Source: Apricaphanius iberus (taxonomy: Eukaryota > Chordata > Actinopteri > Cyprinodontiformes > Aphaniidae). From it: 64,000 bases of DNA. The notes under the pieces are model-generated. The model did not search any database. It worked only from the letters and a program-made list of their open reading frames with translations, and had not been told where the DNA came from. Location: positions 1,431,001-1,495,000 of the forward strand of contig JAPXFQ010000344.1 in NCBI GenBank assembly GCA_028564705.1, in the 5' to 3' direction. A program made the translations under genes and the position numbers. Positions 24,301 through 39,300 of this stretch are shown here, piece after piece; the first letter of the stretch is position 1, and each line of letters begins with the position of its first letter.

Positions 24301-27300
24301 TCTCCACGTTGTGTAGACTATCCCATAATACCCCTAAACAACATGCCGCCGAAACCTACTAGCAGTGAAAGAAATGATGCATTCAGTGGCGCTCTCTCGC
24401 TGTTTATTTTTTTCAAGTAATGCTAAATTTCATTCGAGCATTCCTGACAAAAGCCCGACCAAAGCCATGGTGGTTAAAACAGGGGAAAAGATCAAATCTT
24501 GCATTACTAATTATAGAGTCGCACTGTTTATATTTGTGGTGTCAAACTCAAAGTATGCAGGCAAACTCCAGTGATTGCTGGAGCAGCTGTAATTCGGTAT
24601 GAAATAATGAAGTGGCATATTCATATTACCACCTAAAATATTTTTGCAAAGGTTAGTGATGATCCAGGTGGGAAAATTCATACATTTCTGTTTAAACCTT
24701 TACTGGCGGGTCTCAAGAAACTACACTGCCGCACATTAACAATTTCAACAGCAAATGTAAAACATAAAGCATCCGGCCAGACTTTCAAAGCATGTGAAAG
24801 TCACTAAAGAACTGAAAGACACTGCAACGATTTACAAAAACAAAACCCTCTACCACTTTTTTTTTTGTCCATTATTTGACAGGACCTGTATCGTGTTAGT
24901 TAAGTCAATCCTTACAGTGTTACAGCGCTGGTTGTATCTGACATGATGTTAGCTTGATTATATGTTGTTGTGATAAGTTTCCCGAAAATTATGGCTACAA
25001 GGATAAAAGCTTTCCATTTGGAGTGCACTGAATGTCAGTTTACAGTACTTTGCATATTTATAACAGAAAGCCTAACTGGCTATGGCTGATAAACGGCTAA
25101 ACTTCATTTCAAATGACTAAATAGAAAATCTAATAAAATGTAAAGAGATATTACTGCTGAAAACCAGTTTGTGTGGTTGGTTGGCTGGTTTTGGTCGCTG
25201 AGAGGTAGTTGTGTTGTGCCAAAAATAATTAACTACTTTTATTTTTTCCCAGTCAGTACATAATGTTTAGCATTAATATGCCCTCTGTTTTCCTGCAGGA
25301 GTAGCTACCAGCACATTTTGTGACATTTTAAATATTTAAATGCTGTTTTCAAGGGGAAGTATTCCAGGTATTTAGAATATAGTACCAGGATTCAGCAAAG
25401 TAACGGAATACGTTACAAAATACATTTTAAAGCAGGTATTCAGTATTCTGTAACTAAATACTTTTACAAAGTCTTCTCCCCAGCACTGTTAATGCATTCA
25501 GAATAATAAATGTTTTGTTGATTTAGGCAAGATACAACAGTTTCAAGTAAATGTGTTAGAATACAACCATTGAATCTAGACACAGTGAAACAGTGTTTAT
25601 TCGCTGTTAAATTAATACAGTATTTACTTGGGGGTTGAATTTGAGCAGTTTAAAGCTGAGGTACTTGCAGGACAGTAGCAATCTGGGCTCTTTACTGCAA
25701 AAGTGACAAATATTAAACCCATGTTAGGTGAGTTTTTGCTAATCAGCCGCCATTTATTATGACTCAAACGCGTATGCACACATTAGAAAGGCTTATGTAA
25801 ATGTTCCTGATTTTGTAATCCATTTATTGAAAGCACGAATGATTCTAATATTTAAATGGAAAATATTTAGAAAAATATCAAACATTTTTTTTGTATTTTT
25901 CAAACTATTCATAAATGTTTATTGGAAAAAACTCTTTATTGAAACTTGACTAAAACCAATTACTTTGTCCTCTCCGCTTTTTTCCCCAGATTTTCCGCAG
26001 AGCTGACAAAAATGGTGAGTAAATATGTTAAGTGTTGATTGAAATTGTTTCAGTCGTTTCTTCGAGATTTTTTAATTGTGAGAAAGCTTCAAAGGTAAAT
26101 TGGTGAAAAACAAGCAATTTGCATAAATGACTCATAAGTGACTGTTTATTCATCTCATGCTTGAGTTAGTTAGTTATCTAATCCAATTAAAATATTGCAA
26201 ACGCTGTGGATTGAAGCCAAGAGTGAAAAAGATAATCACATGAAAAAATACCTCCCAAGTACGTTTTTGACAAAATATTTGCAAGGTATAATATAATGAC
26301 ACAGATCTTTTTTCCCTGCTAATTTTTTTATATACTTAAAAAAAACCAGAAAAATATGTGTTTCAGATAGTAGACTCTAACATTACTTATACCATCTCTG
26401 GTCAACAAAGCATTTAGAGCCACATTTTGGTAATATTTCAGAGTTTTGAGGCCATTTGGCTCTTCAAATCCATCCTACAAACATACACTACAGCCTACCC
26501 AGTCATGCATCGATATCTCTCTGCAGAAAGCAAAAGGTATATTCCTTTTTGTGTTCAGATTCTTTATGCTAAATTCATGTTGTGTAATTTAACTATAGCC
26601 TACATACGTACATGCATTTCAGAAAGAATCCTCAGTGAGTTTGTTTATTTATTTTCTATGTATGCATGGGTATGTCAGAGTTTAAATGCCCTTAATTCAC
26701 TCCTGGCCCTACAGACAACAACATAAATAACTCCTAAAATTGTATCGAGTCTGCCTAAAACTGTAAACTGCCTGCATCTCGTCACCTCTGAACATTTTCT
26801 GGAAGCTTCCAGACAATGTCTGGTGCTACTTAATGTCATATCCCGTGCTGATACTTAAATAAATATTACACATCTTAGAAGCTTTTACTTGACCCAAGAT
26901 ATTTTAGCAAATCTTTAAGAGGACTCTTTCTGCACAAATGACGGAGCTGACGTTCTACTTTTTTGCAGTTACATTAAAGTGAACACTGGAAATGATTTCA
27001 CAGCTTTGCATCATAAGCCTGTCATCACAATATATTATTAGTTATCTTGAAATAACAGGTTTTTTTATACATTTCTGACTCATTTTTAAAAATATATTTT
27101 CCATGCAGTTGCATTTACTAAACAGAGCAGATCACAAAACCAAGAACAACAACAAAAAAAGAACAGTTTTGCTTTTGTCTTATGCATTATTATATGTCTG
27201 TCTAAATGTATCTTGCTGTGATGTGTGATGCATGATGTATCAGATCACACTGCGGATGATTAAAGAGATAATGTGTCCACATTTTTATCTTTGCATTCAG

Positions 27301-30300
27301 TTTAAATGAGTAGAGTAATCTGTTCTTCCGATTAAAAACCATTGGGTTTCCCCTGCTTTGTTGTGCGATATGAGCTCACCCAGGAAGATATTTCTTAATC
27401 TCTAATAGCTGATGAAATAGGGTGCCGAAGCAAATCGAGGGGAGGGAGGTATAGCCATCATCACGGGGCATTGTTTTGTTCACACTTCAAAGAGTATGTA
27501 ATCATCCTGCCGCTAAACAACAATTGCTTCTCAACATTATTAACAATGCTTAAAAAATGCATTCTATAAGTCGAATTGCTCTGAATCCTTCAACCAAATG
27601 CATTCGCAGTTAGATTTTTTATTATAATGAACTCAGTGGAGATGACTGTCTTCACTAAACCAGCTGAAGAAAGGCAGCGGAAAGAGGACCATTAATATTA
27701 ATATCAAAACAAATGTACCGTCCTACATTCAATGGTCTATATTTCTTTAGAAATATATACAACTGGGAGTTGGCTACAAATATTATACAAAAGAAAATGG
27801 AGACTTTTTCTTTGAAGCTATAGTACAACTAACTACCAGTCAGATTAACCAGCTGATAGTTTGCAGCTCTTGTATTTGGGTTTTTGATGAAGAAACTGTG
27901 TGTTTCAGTTTTTTGGCCACTAAAAGGGAGGTTTTGACATGTTTCAAAAACATAGCAAAAACATGTGTTACAATAAAGTGTTTCCTTTTTTTGGGTGGGT
28001 TAAAATAACCATCCATCCATTTTCTGAACCGCTTAGTCCTCCAGGGGTCGCAGGGAGGCTGTCTCCAGCTGTCAACGTGCGAGAGGCGGGGCACACCCTG
28101 GACAGGTCGCCAGTCCATCACAGGGCCACATAGAGACATACAGGACAAACAACCATGCACACACTCACACCTAAGAAATATTTAGAGTGATTAATTAACC
28201 TGATAGTCACGTTTTTGGACTGTGGGAGGAAGCCGGAGTACCTGGAGGGTACGCATGCCCAGGGAGAAAATGCAAACTCCATGCAGAAAGGCTCTGGGCC
28301 GGGATACGAACCCACAACCTTCTTGCTGCAAGGCAACAGTGCTAACTACTGTGCCAGAATTTTTATTCACACGAACATGAATGCATGATATATTCAACAG
28401 GTGATTAAAGGTAAGGCTCTGCAAGGAGAAACTTTACGAATAACTACATCTGTGCAGTGGCAGCTGTTGTGAGCATACCACTCAGTAAACAGCATCTGAC
28501 GCCATCGTTTAATGCAACATTCACTCGTTAATAACTGATCTATTTGAATCTTAGTTCAGTAATTTATATACCTTTAGTACTTTTAGAATGGCTGTTACTG
28601 TTTGTACATTAACTACTTTAAAAGATTCCAATTAAAATTATTTCAAATACAGTAGATCTCTACCCAGAGTCCGCTTTTATCAATCAAAGTTTATGGAAAG
28701 CAAAATATCTACATTCCATACAATACAAAATAAAGGTTTTGCAATATTTAGTAACTTCCCGCCTAAGTTTTTTTTATGTTAATAATTTAATACATTATTT
28801 TAATAACTATTTAAATACATTTTTAAATTCAGCCCCAAATCATTAAATGGTCACAGAACAGTAAACTGGTGAGAACCTTTTCATCCGCTTCAAGGTTTTT
28901 CTGTATTGCTCCTTTCTAACGCAGGTAGAAGAGCTCAACAGACTACTGTATTTAACAGCAGAACTGTCTTCTCACCTTATATGTTCTCTGATCTGGAGAA
29001 AAAATGCCAGTGAGCTTCAAACCACAAGTATGGAGTATAAAACTGTAAGTAAGGATATGGAAAGTAAATAGCTGCTTTAGAATTTCTCACAGATGGGCTT
29101 GTGAAACACATTTGAAGTAGGACATTGGTGCTAAGAATACCAGTAATAGCTTGAGTATGCAGAGATCCAGAGAAGCTTACCATAAAGAAACCAGAGCCAT
29201 CTCTTTTAGTAGTGCTGGTTGCTACTGAAGAGTTTGTGGGGAATTTATAAACCACTTAGGAGAGCCTGCTTTGGGACTAACCTTTGAAGGGATATCAGTG
29301 TGACCTACTTTTTGCCCTACTTTGCAGGACATGACAACTTTCTTATGGTGGTTCTTGTTTACTCTAAAGTTTTCATGGGGGCCTTTAAAGTAATCCATCT
29401 TTTTTAAATTTAAAACATAAAAAGTGACATGCGTGCCTTGCTTAAAAACCAATAGTATATTGCAGACTCCTGTTTTAGATTATTACCAGGATGCGTTTTT
29501 CAAAGGTGGATTTCATACAGTTGTGTTCCACATTTATGGTCACTGTGGCTATGGTTGCTTTTAAAAAACATTTCTGTAAGAACTATTTTTTGTGATTCTA
29601 AATTAAATGTTATATATGTTTATATGGCTTAGATCTTTTAAAATTATTTGATCTAATTCAAATTTAGCCTCATTCTCATCTAAGTCTTCGGCTGTTGATG
29701 TGTAAACAAACATCACCTTCAGTGAAGAGTGATAATTCAACAAAAGTCATGTTGAGGCTTGCCTGGGAGCCTTTTGGGACCTGGTAAGCTCATGTGTCAT
29801 CGGGTCACGCATGAATAATTTATTAATTTCAAGACATCAGCTGGCATTTGAAATGTGAATTTATTCTCTAGCTAGATCCTAGATCCTCTTAAACAAGATT
29901 GAAAATGATGGAAGTCAATAACATTTTAGTGAACACATATTTTTCAGTATTTAAAAAATGTATTGTTGCTTTTTGGGATACTATACAATAAATACAGATT
30001 TTATGTTAAAGAGATGTGACAACTGAATACTACCTTAAATACAAACATTATTTAAAATTGAGGGTATTATAATACTTTACCTATTCCAAATTTGTGGCTG
30101 GACACCATCCTCAGTAACACTGAATCTTTGATCATCGGTTTCTTCTGTACCTTTACTGGATAAGTTAAGACTACAAACCTCTTTAGGACAATACAACCAG
30201 TCATTCCAAATTTTGCAATCGACAATTATTTTCAATACCAACTTTCAGACATCTTCTAAAACCAAGGTCTTTATTTCTTCACTACAGTATGACTTCAGCA

Positions 30301-33300
30301 CCTTCCCATGTAATTTAAGTTTATAGAACCACTTTCGTTGGAGATAGTGACACTCTTCAACTGTTTACATCAAACATCTTTAAAATACTTGTGATATAGT
30401 TTTATTGTTGCTTTTATGACCTTAATCAAATCATACATTTCATTATTTAGAAGTAATTTTAATAAAGATATAAACTCTGATTATCTGGAGGTTAAACTTG
30501 AAGACCGTTACTTGTACATATTTTTCTTCATCCTCCTTTTGGATTATGAAGACATACCCTAGAACTGTCAAGGCTGCCTGTGTTTATCATTTGTCCATCA
30601 AGTATAGGAGTGTCACTTTTGAGAATCCTGCTGTCTGTCTAGCTTGGCACTCCAAATATAGTGATCTTTCCAGATATGACACAAGGAAAGACATGTGGAG
30701 AGATCTTTGGTTTCACCATCTCTAAGCCACAGTACAGATGGTGTAAAGATATAAGTAAACAGCTCAAACTGTGCATAAATGGTGGCAAAAAAAACTATGC
30801 TAGACAGGGAATTTAGAACATAATGTGTGAAAGTGTGTTACAGATTTTGTCCAGTGCTATACACGTTTTAAGAAGAGGTCTTCTGATAATAACAGAAAGG
30901 TCTTTTTTTGTTTCTCAATTCTTTTGTCTCTGTTTTTGATCAAGAACACCAAGCATACTGAGCAGCAACAACAGTTTAGGCACTGTTGCTTTTTTTCTCA
31001 CTTCCAACAAAATATTTCTGTTGTGAGTATACAACTCAGTCAACTTTTGACCTAAAGCATTATTTAAATGGAGTAAAAGAATTGTATAACCTTAAGTTTC
31101 TTGGGTTTTTTTGTTCTTTAGATCTAAATTAGGAAATTGGCCAATGTGACAATCTGTTTCTCTGTATAAGTACCTCCCACATACTGGTCACTGGTAATGA
31201 AAAAGAACAAAAAGGCTCCAGATGAACAGATGATCCTTAAGTGTGCACTTCAGTTTTTATTTCTGCTACGTCAACTAACAGGAGCTCACAATTATCCAAC
31301 CTTATCCTTACCTAAACGGGAGCAATAAAGCCAACTGCCTCTCTGCATTTTGGCTACTTTAAATCAAAAGTTGAATATAGACTTTAGATATGAATGTTTG
31401 ACTTTCACAAAAAACTTAAGCATGTTGGTTTTAAACCAACTATTCATCTTATCCCTGTCCAGTTTAGTTTGTTCCTTGGTCTTCAGAGCGCACACCCTGT
31501 AAAGCGGCGAAATGATAAAAAATGTTCAAGGGGGTATACATATTTTGATATAGTCAGGTTTATAGATAGTGTAGTTTATCTCTGATCTTGATATCTTCTT
31601 TAGTCACTGTCAGGAGTCTTGTTTGTGCTTGGTGGTTCTGCCTCTTCTTCAGTTCCTCAGGTACCACAATTGAGGGCTTCCTGGCAATTCTGCCTCACTG
31701 GTTGGTGAGGAGACAGACCTGCAAACAACCTCTGTGCTGTTATAGTAGTTAGCCTGATGATAAGAGGAGCTGGAAGCCAGTTAGTATTGTCTGAACATTA
31801 ACGTACATGGTAACTCAAGCCCTCTGTGTCAAAAATCATTGTTTCTCAACCCTTCTCCTCAGGGCCCACTGTCCTTCAATGTTTCCCTCATTTCACATTT
31901 CTGACTTCATTAAAGGAGCAGGGGGTCGGATTGAAGAAATTAAACTTGCGACTGCCGCGGCCGGTACTTTGAGTGACTGCAGCCACTGCGGGAGCATGCA
32001 CAAAAAGTAAATAAATCAGTGACGTAGCGTACTTTTAGGTAACCGCACATTGCGCACATCGCCAGCTATATGACAACAAGCAACATATCTAGTGACGAAG
32101 TAAGTAATAGTGTTTAATCGACCGCTACTGAAGTCTGGGTTCTTTCTCTTCCTTCTTGCTGTTAAATTGAGAACGCGCAAAAATTGTAGTGTATAATTGC
32201 GTGTAAGCGCCCTAAGGATCAGGGTTCCTACCAATAACCTGGATTCCTCCAAGACTGGTTACTGGGTCCTTCTTCATCATAATGATCCTATAAACCTTTC
32301 TCCACCTATTGGGAAGCTTTACCCTTGAGTAATCACAATCTTAGTCTTGTTCAATAACTGTCAGATCTCATCTCAGCTCCAACCACCTTAATGTATTATG
32401 TCCACCCTCCTACCAATAAATGGTATTAGCCTGTACTTGTATAGCACTTTATTTAGTCCCTACAGACCCCAACGCGTTTCACACTACAGTCTATCCACCC
32501 ATTCACGGACACATTCACACAGCTGCCCTGGGGCGCACTGACAGAGGCGAAGCTGCCGGACACTGGCCCTACCGGGTCCTTTGACCACCTACAGTCGGAG
32601 CTGGGGCTCGAAGACAAAGACTTAACTCCTAAGCCACAGTTTCCATGTTATCATCTCCCTCCCCCTGTGCAGATTCTCTGCCAAAAACAAAAAAAACAGC
32701 TGCATAAAAAAGTTAGTCAGGCTGCATTGTTTTCTTATGCAAATAAGGTGTTGTTTCTTTATGGATGATTTAGAGTGTGACACAGGAACACTGAGAAGCG
32801 CTTCTAACTGACTAACCAATTTCTAAATTTGTGTTAACGAATCATATTACCTCATTGGGTAGAGCAAAAAAAGCTGGAGTCTGTTTACCATCCAAACCCC
32901 ACCATGGGATGCAGCTGGATATCTGGTTGCTTGTTTATGAAAAGCAGCAGCTCCACACACTATAATCATAGTGCAGTATTTTCATTACCTGTCCCCCACC
33001 ATGCTGCGTTACGCACCGGATAAACCCAGCCTGAGCTGCCGGTGATACAGCTACTCTCGGGATGTTGTGTAGCTAACAGCAGCCTACTCCCAACAGCTTG
33101 GTTAATTGGTGCACCACCATCCACGATGTCTTCTTTTTCCTGATTTTCCTCCATATGGTTAACAAAGAATGTGTCGGTAGATGACAGACTTCTTAATAAA
33201 CATGTCTTCTCATCTTTTTCTCTTTCATTTATAGAAACCCCCTTTGTTTGCTCATTTTTTATAGTCTTGGTGGGGTAGAGGCGGGGCACAATTGCACTTT

Positions 33301-36300
33301 AGCAAATATGTAACTCGTTAAGGTAAAATAAAATACTGTGGATCTCACTGGTTATAACCCCATTGGCTGTATGCAATGTTTAAAATTTGAAAACTATTTT
33401 TTTTCTTCTTCCTTAAACTGCTCCCACTGATCCCCACAGTGGGGGTGGGCCCCCTAGTGGGCATAGGCCCCTGGGTCTGTGTCCATAATGCTCATTGGGT
33501 AATTTGGCCTTGATTATGACACTATCAGTAATTTTCTGTTGTCTTGCACAGCTATGCATAATCTGAATACATGATTTGAAGCATTAAAATTTCATTAGTG
33601 TTTTCAAATAAAATCAAAAAGAAAAAGGTAAAATTTGAATGGAAGTAAGATGACACATCAAGTCTGAAATTTACTTGAAAAAGAAACCACGAAAAAACCT
33701 GTCTAACAAGTGGGAGAACTTGGGTAATTGTTTCAAAACTCTGTTCCTTCACTGCTTTTCAGATGATGGCAAGTTGTCATTTGATGAGTTCAACGCTTAC
33801 TTTGCTGATGGTATCCTGACAACTGAAGAGCTACAGGAACTTTTTTACTCCATAGATGGTAGACAGAATACGTAAGTGTTTTGTTCTTTGTTAATTGAAA
33901 AAGGTTCTAATAAGGTGAGAAAATCATTTATCATTTTCTACGTTAACAAAATTAATTTTGGTTTAGTTTTTAGTAAAGAATATGGATCAAGAAACCAACC
34001 TCCAGCTGGATCAACTGATAACAGATCGGATCCTCTGAAAAATAAAATATGATCAAACACTCCAGCAACTTAAGAATTATTTAGTCAGTGGGTTTCTGCA
34101 GCCTGAGAAATCCATGCTTTGCAATGAAAACTTAACTCACCACAGCTGCTGATGAGAAAAAAGGTCTCCTACTGTTGGGGTTTCTAGAAAATCCCTATTG
34201 GCAATATGTTTTATAGTTTTTTCATAAGCAAGTCTTAATTGTTTTTGCAGATTAGGAATTTTTCATTTCTGAGGAAACTATGCAAGTTTCTCAACTGCAG
34301 GTTTTTCCTTCTCATTGTTAAGTTGTGTGCTTAAGTCCAGGTTAAAGATTAAATAACAGTCCAATGTGCAGAAAGGAGACAGATTTAATTAAATTTTGCT
34401 AAGCTTACTTAGCAAGTAGTTGCTCATTATTAAAATCTTGGGGGTATTCAGCTGCAGTTAAAGCTTGCTATTTTTTCTTCTCTCGCTTTCTCTTTGAAGA
34501 AGCTGGCATGAGATGTGCTCAAATGACAAATTAAATGCATGTCATTTTCTACACAGTAATGGTAAAAATATTTAACAAAATATTTCATAATTTTTGGTAA
34601 TAAAGCATTATACATTGTGACAGTGGCATTAGCCATTAACTGGCTTGATGTTTCCACAAGGAACATGACCCATAGCACTCCATTAAAGCAAAAGGTTAAT
34701 GTTTCGAGCTGTACGGTAACAGTGGGGACACCAAAAGCTGTTAACAGCAACCAGTGGGATGGCATCTTCTGTGAGTGGTAAACAAATAGAAAGGGGGTTT
34801 CCTACAGTGAGTTTAATCAAAAAGAACGAGCAGTATCATAGCTGACTGCACCTGTATTTTTCACAGTTTTACAAGAAAGACAAAGGCGCTTTTTAAAAAG
34901 AGAAATTATGTAATATCTTCATTTCAGTCAAAAAAACCTTACTCTTTCTTTTTTAGTTTTAGTGCAATTGTTATGTGTATTTATTCTTTTGGAAAACGTT
35001 GTGATATTCTTATAAGAGCCAAAATATCTCTAAAGCACAAATGAAGTGCAGCAGGTTCTTGCTTTTGCCTAATTAATCTCCTCTTATATTCTGCCCTGCA
35101 GGAATCTGGACACCGACAGGCTATCAGGTTGGTTAAAGAGTATACATAGTCTGTTTTAATATGGGATTAGGCATTAATTTTTTAGAACTTCGTTCTTTTT
35201 CAAAAACATCAATAAATAGATGTTGGTGTCTTATGATAATATGAGGCAATGTCTTGAGATCTGGAAATGAATGCAGGATTTATGTAGTTTCTAAGGACTT
35301 GAGCAGTTGTTTCAGTATTTCTGGAGTGGTAACCACATTCTCCTGGTCTCCTGTTGTTCACATAAGCGACAAAAGAAAAAAGCTTTTTTATTTCCAGTCA
35401 TTCAATTATTCTATTGTTGAAATCGCTTATAATGTCTTATATTGAACTACTAATCATAACATAACCCATTACCTACACTAAATCTGAAAGCAATTGTCCT
35501 CTATTGTCATCTTTAAATGGATTGTGTGCCCTGAATAAAGCTAAGAAATGGGACATGCAGATATGTAAACATCAGCTTTGCCCAAAATAAAACTGCTGCA
35601 TAATTGATTAAATGGAAATGGCTTACTTTCCACTTGACGTCAAAAGAGGTTGACTGTTTTCGACATCAGAGGATAACTTTATTCTCAGATCAAGTTCTAT
35701 TAAGATTTATCATTTATTGACCCAGGACTGATTTGATTAATTGATTTGGAGAGACGGTCTTAGCAGGAGCAAACATAAATTTTAAGCATTTACGATCTAT
35801 TTTCCTTGGATCAGTGTTGACTGTCACACTATATGAAGATTAAAATTAGAGTTTTAATTAAAACTTTATACTTAGATAAGTAGAGATATCAATACTGGTC
35901 TTGGGGCCAATGCCATTCTAATGTACTCGTATCGGTTTCGGTTAGTTAGCCGATACCATGAACGATATTTAAGATGTGGAATTGCTGCAATAATTTCCCC
36001 GAAAATTTTTACTTTTCACTTGAAATTTTTGTTTTTGGGTTATTTTTATTATTATTATATTTTCTATCCAATTTACCATAATTTGTTGTAACAAGAAGAG
36101 AATAAGACCTGTCTTCCTATTCATTGTATTTTTTGTGTGGCTAAAGTAATGGTATCGGTACTCAGTATCATATCGGTTTGAAAAAAAAGTGATATCATTG
36201 CATTCCTATAGTTGAGTGACATTTAATTTCACATTTTAACTATTGTTTTTCCTGTTCAGACATTTATAGTGCTAGGTGCAGATAATCGTTTTATTTTTGT

Positions 36301-39300
36301 TTCCTTTAATTTAAATTTTTAACGAAACATCTGTTTGATTTTTATCCATAAATTTCAACTCTATGCATCAAAACAACTAAACATTCAAAAAGGCTGTTAC
36401 CATGTGGAGACCTCCTCCCGTAACACTCCGGTCATTATCTCAGAACCTTTGATGGATGTATAATCTATCTCCTTGCAAATCAGCATTTCTACTTGTTTGT
36501 TGTAAAAATTTCAACTCACTTGTCATGATTTGATTTCTTTAGAATCTGTCATGGCAATATGTAAAACCATTGCTATTCTTTTGATTTGTCTTTCACTGCC
36601 ACAAGTGTTTAAATATTTATTTTCCTTTTCTCTGTTAGATTATTTTTCTGAACACCTTGGAGAATATCTGAATGTTCTCTCAGCTCTGGAGAGCCTGAAC
36701 ATTGCCATTTTAAAAGCAATGGACAAAACTAAAGAGGTAAGATTAGTTCACAGTGCATGATACAAATTATTTTTTTGTGTTAAAATACATTTTATGAGTG
36801 GTATTTACTCCAAAATAAGTCAAGAATCTCAGTGCTGTGAGAAAAAAATTACTTCTGTTTTTTTCCTTTTTAAGTCATGCATACAGTACAGTTTTAACAT
36901 CCGACAAAGATAACCGGAATAAATACTAAAAGTATTTGCACCAATAGAGAGAAACCATATCCGTAGATGGAGAAAACATATTAAAAAAATGAATCTTCCC
37001 AAGAGTTATCAGCTTAGCAAAATTACTCCAAGAGCACTTTAAAGACTCATCCAGGAGGTTGCAAAAGCACTCATACCACATTGAAAGCACTGCATGTTCA
37101 TGATTCACCAGCAAGAGAGAAACTGGCCTAAAATGCCTAACCTGGGAGAGTTTCAAGGCTGAAAACACGTTTAGCCGAAACATTAAAAAAGGTCAATCTT
37201 ATGTTTAACGACATACACCCCTAAATGCAAATAACCCAAGGCTTTATGATGCAACTGAAGTGAATATTTTTTTAAGCCGTGTGTCAGGTTACATGTGATG
37301 TAAAGCAAACAAACAAAAAAAATCATTTCAGATAATGGGTATCAAATTGACATTCAAAAATAGTCGTATTAATTTGGAGCTGCTTTGCTGCTTCAGAACC
37401 TGGAAGATTTACCTTTGTTTATGGAACGTGGAATAATTCTCTCTGCAAAAAGTCCTAAAACAGAATGTTATGCCATCAGTCGCTGCTGGGTCATTCAGAA
37501 GGACAATGCTCTGAAGCACATCGGCAACATCGGCAATTAAAAATGTGCTTTTAGTATTACTTTTGGGTTACCTTATGTCTGATATTAAACATATTTGATG
37601 ATTGGGAATACTTAGGTTCGACATCAAAACTAAACTTTTCATGGCAGTATTAAAACTGTTTTTCACAGCCTTATAAATCATATGTAGAAATACATGTAAT
37701 AGCATGTAGAAATTTAAGCAGTTTGCAATACAGAGGGATTCTCCAAAAGTCAATTTATTATTGATAAATGGGTTGGATTCAGAAATCCAGTCAATTGTAA
37801 GGGTCTTTGAACACAAACTTTAATCACATGGACCTCTTTAGCATTGTACATAGACCAACATTTTTCTTCAGAGCATATACGAGAAATAGGGAACACTGAA
37901 TTTCTTATTTTATTGTTTAAACTGCATTAAATGCATTCATTATTATGTAGCCAGAGCTGCTTACCTGACCTTCCCCTCCTGCCCCCTGCTCATCTGGGAA
38001 ACCTGTTCAGATCCCCTCCACTCCTTCCTCTGCTGCTCAGCCGCATCTTAATGCTGCAGATGGACAAAGATGATGATTGATTTAACAGCCAGTAGCTGCT
38101 GCTCAATCTGCTCCCTTTACTTCAAAGGTTCCACCGTGTCCAGTCCAGAGTACATGCAGATTAGGATTCCACCAGTGCCAAAATATTTTCATTAAAGATG
38201 TCTTCCTCTAAGGAAACTGCTTTGTAGCTGATGGTTAAATTAATGTAAAATGTTCCCATTTCTGAAGCTGCTGTAAAACCAAAAGGTAGTTAATTTATTT
38301 AATGAAAACCGTCATGTTTATGTAATAGATTCAATACAAAATGTAATATTTTCTTCAATATATGACTCAGCTATTGCTTGTCTAATTTCACACATAGATT
38401 ATTGCTACTTATAAACTAATCACATCTGAGACTCACTATTTAGTTTGTAAAGGTAGTTGCACTTTTGAAGTATATACCCTGCCCTCCACAGTTAAAGGCA
38501 TCCCTGGTACTGATCTTTGAAAAAGCGTTAAAATCATGCACTTTTAATTTCAATACCATCATTTTATTCTGACTTTTCTGTAAAATGCAAAGTTTTTCTC
38601 AAATTCAGCAATGCACTCATTCTGATGCCTGTAACAATTTCTATACAATAAATGTAACTCAAGCATTTTGAAAATGTTTACTTCTTTAAAAAATTAGATG
38701 TCACAGAAACGCTAATTTCTTTTGGAAAAGCTTATCCAATAGGGATGGGAATCTTACAACATCTCACCATTCAATTCGATTCCGATTCTTGGGGTGACGA
38801 TTCGATTCAGAAGCGATTCTCGATTCAAATCAATTTTTTTTTCTTAATAAATACTCTTTCATTCATCATTTGTGTTTGTAATACACACAACTTGATCTGC
38901 CAAGTGTCTGTGTTGAAGTGAGCAATGAATGTAATAGGGCATCAACACAAAATGGATTTTACAATCTATGTTGAGAGAAGGGAACTGGTTCAAAAGTAAC
39001 AGGACATAAAATTGCAACTGGACATCCAAGAGCTTTTAAACAAAATTTCTAGTCTTGGAAAAAAAAATGCTGAAATATTTTAAGAAGAAAAAATAATAAT
39101 AATAATATGTATTTTGTTTGTTCTTTGGTACGTAGTAGAAAATACATTGAAAATATTTTGTATGCACCAAATGTTGCTTATCAACCATCATTAAACAGAA
39201 ATGTATGGCTTATATTATTATTTTCATTGTTTTTGTTAGAAATTTTTAAAGTCCTAATGTTATGGAACTCAGCATATATTTCGGACTTCCTTGAAAGCAC

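Noticed and set aside
32966..33289. 107-codon minus-strand open frame
   Set aside because: Lies in a repeat-like block, resembles no known protein and has no supporting gene structure.
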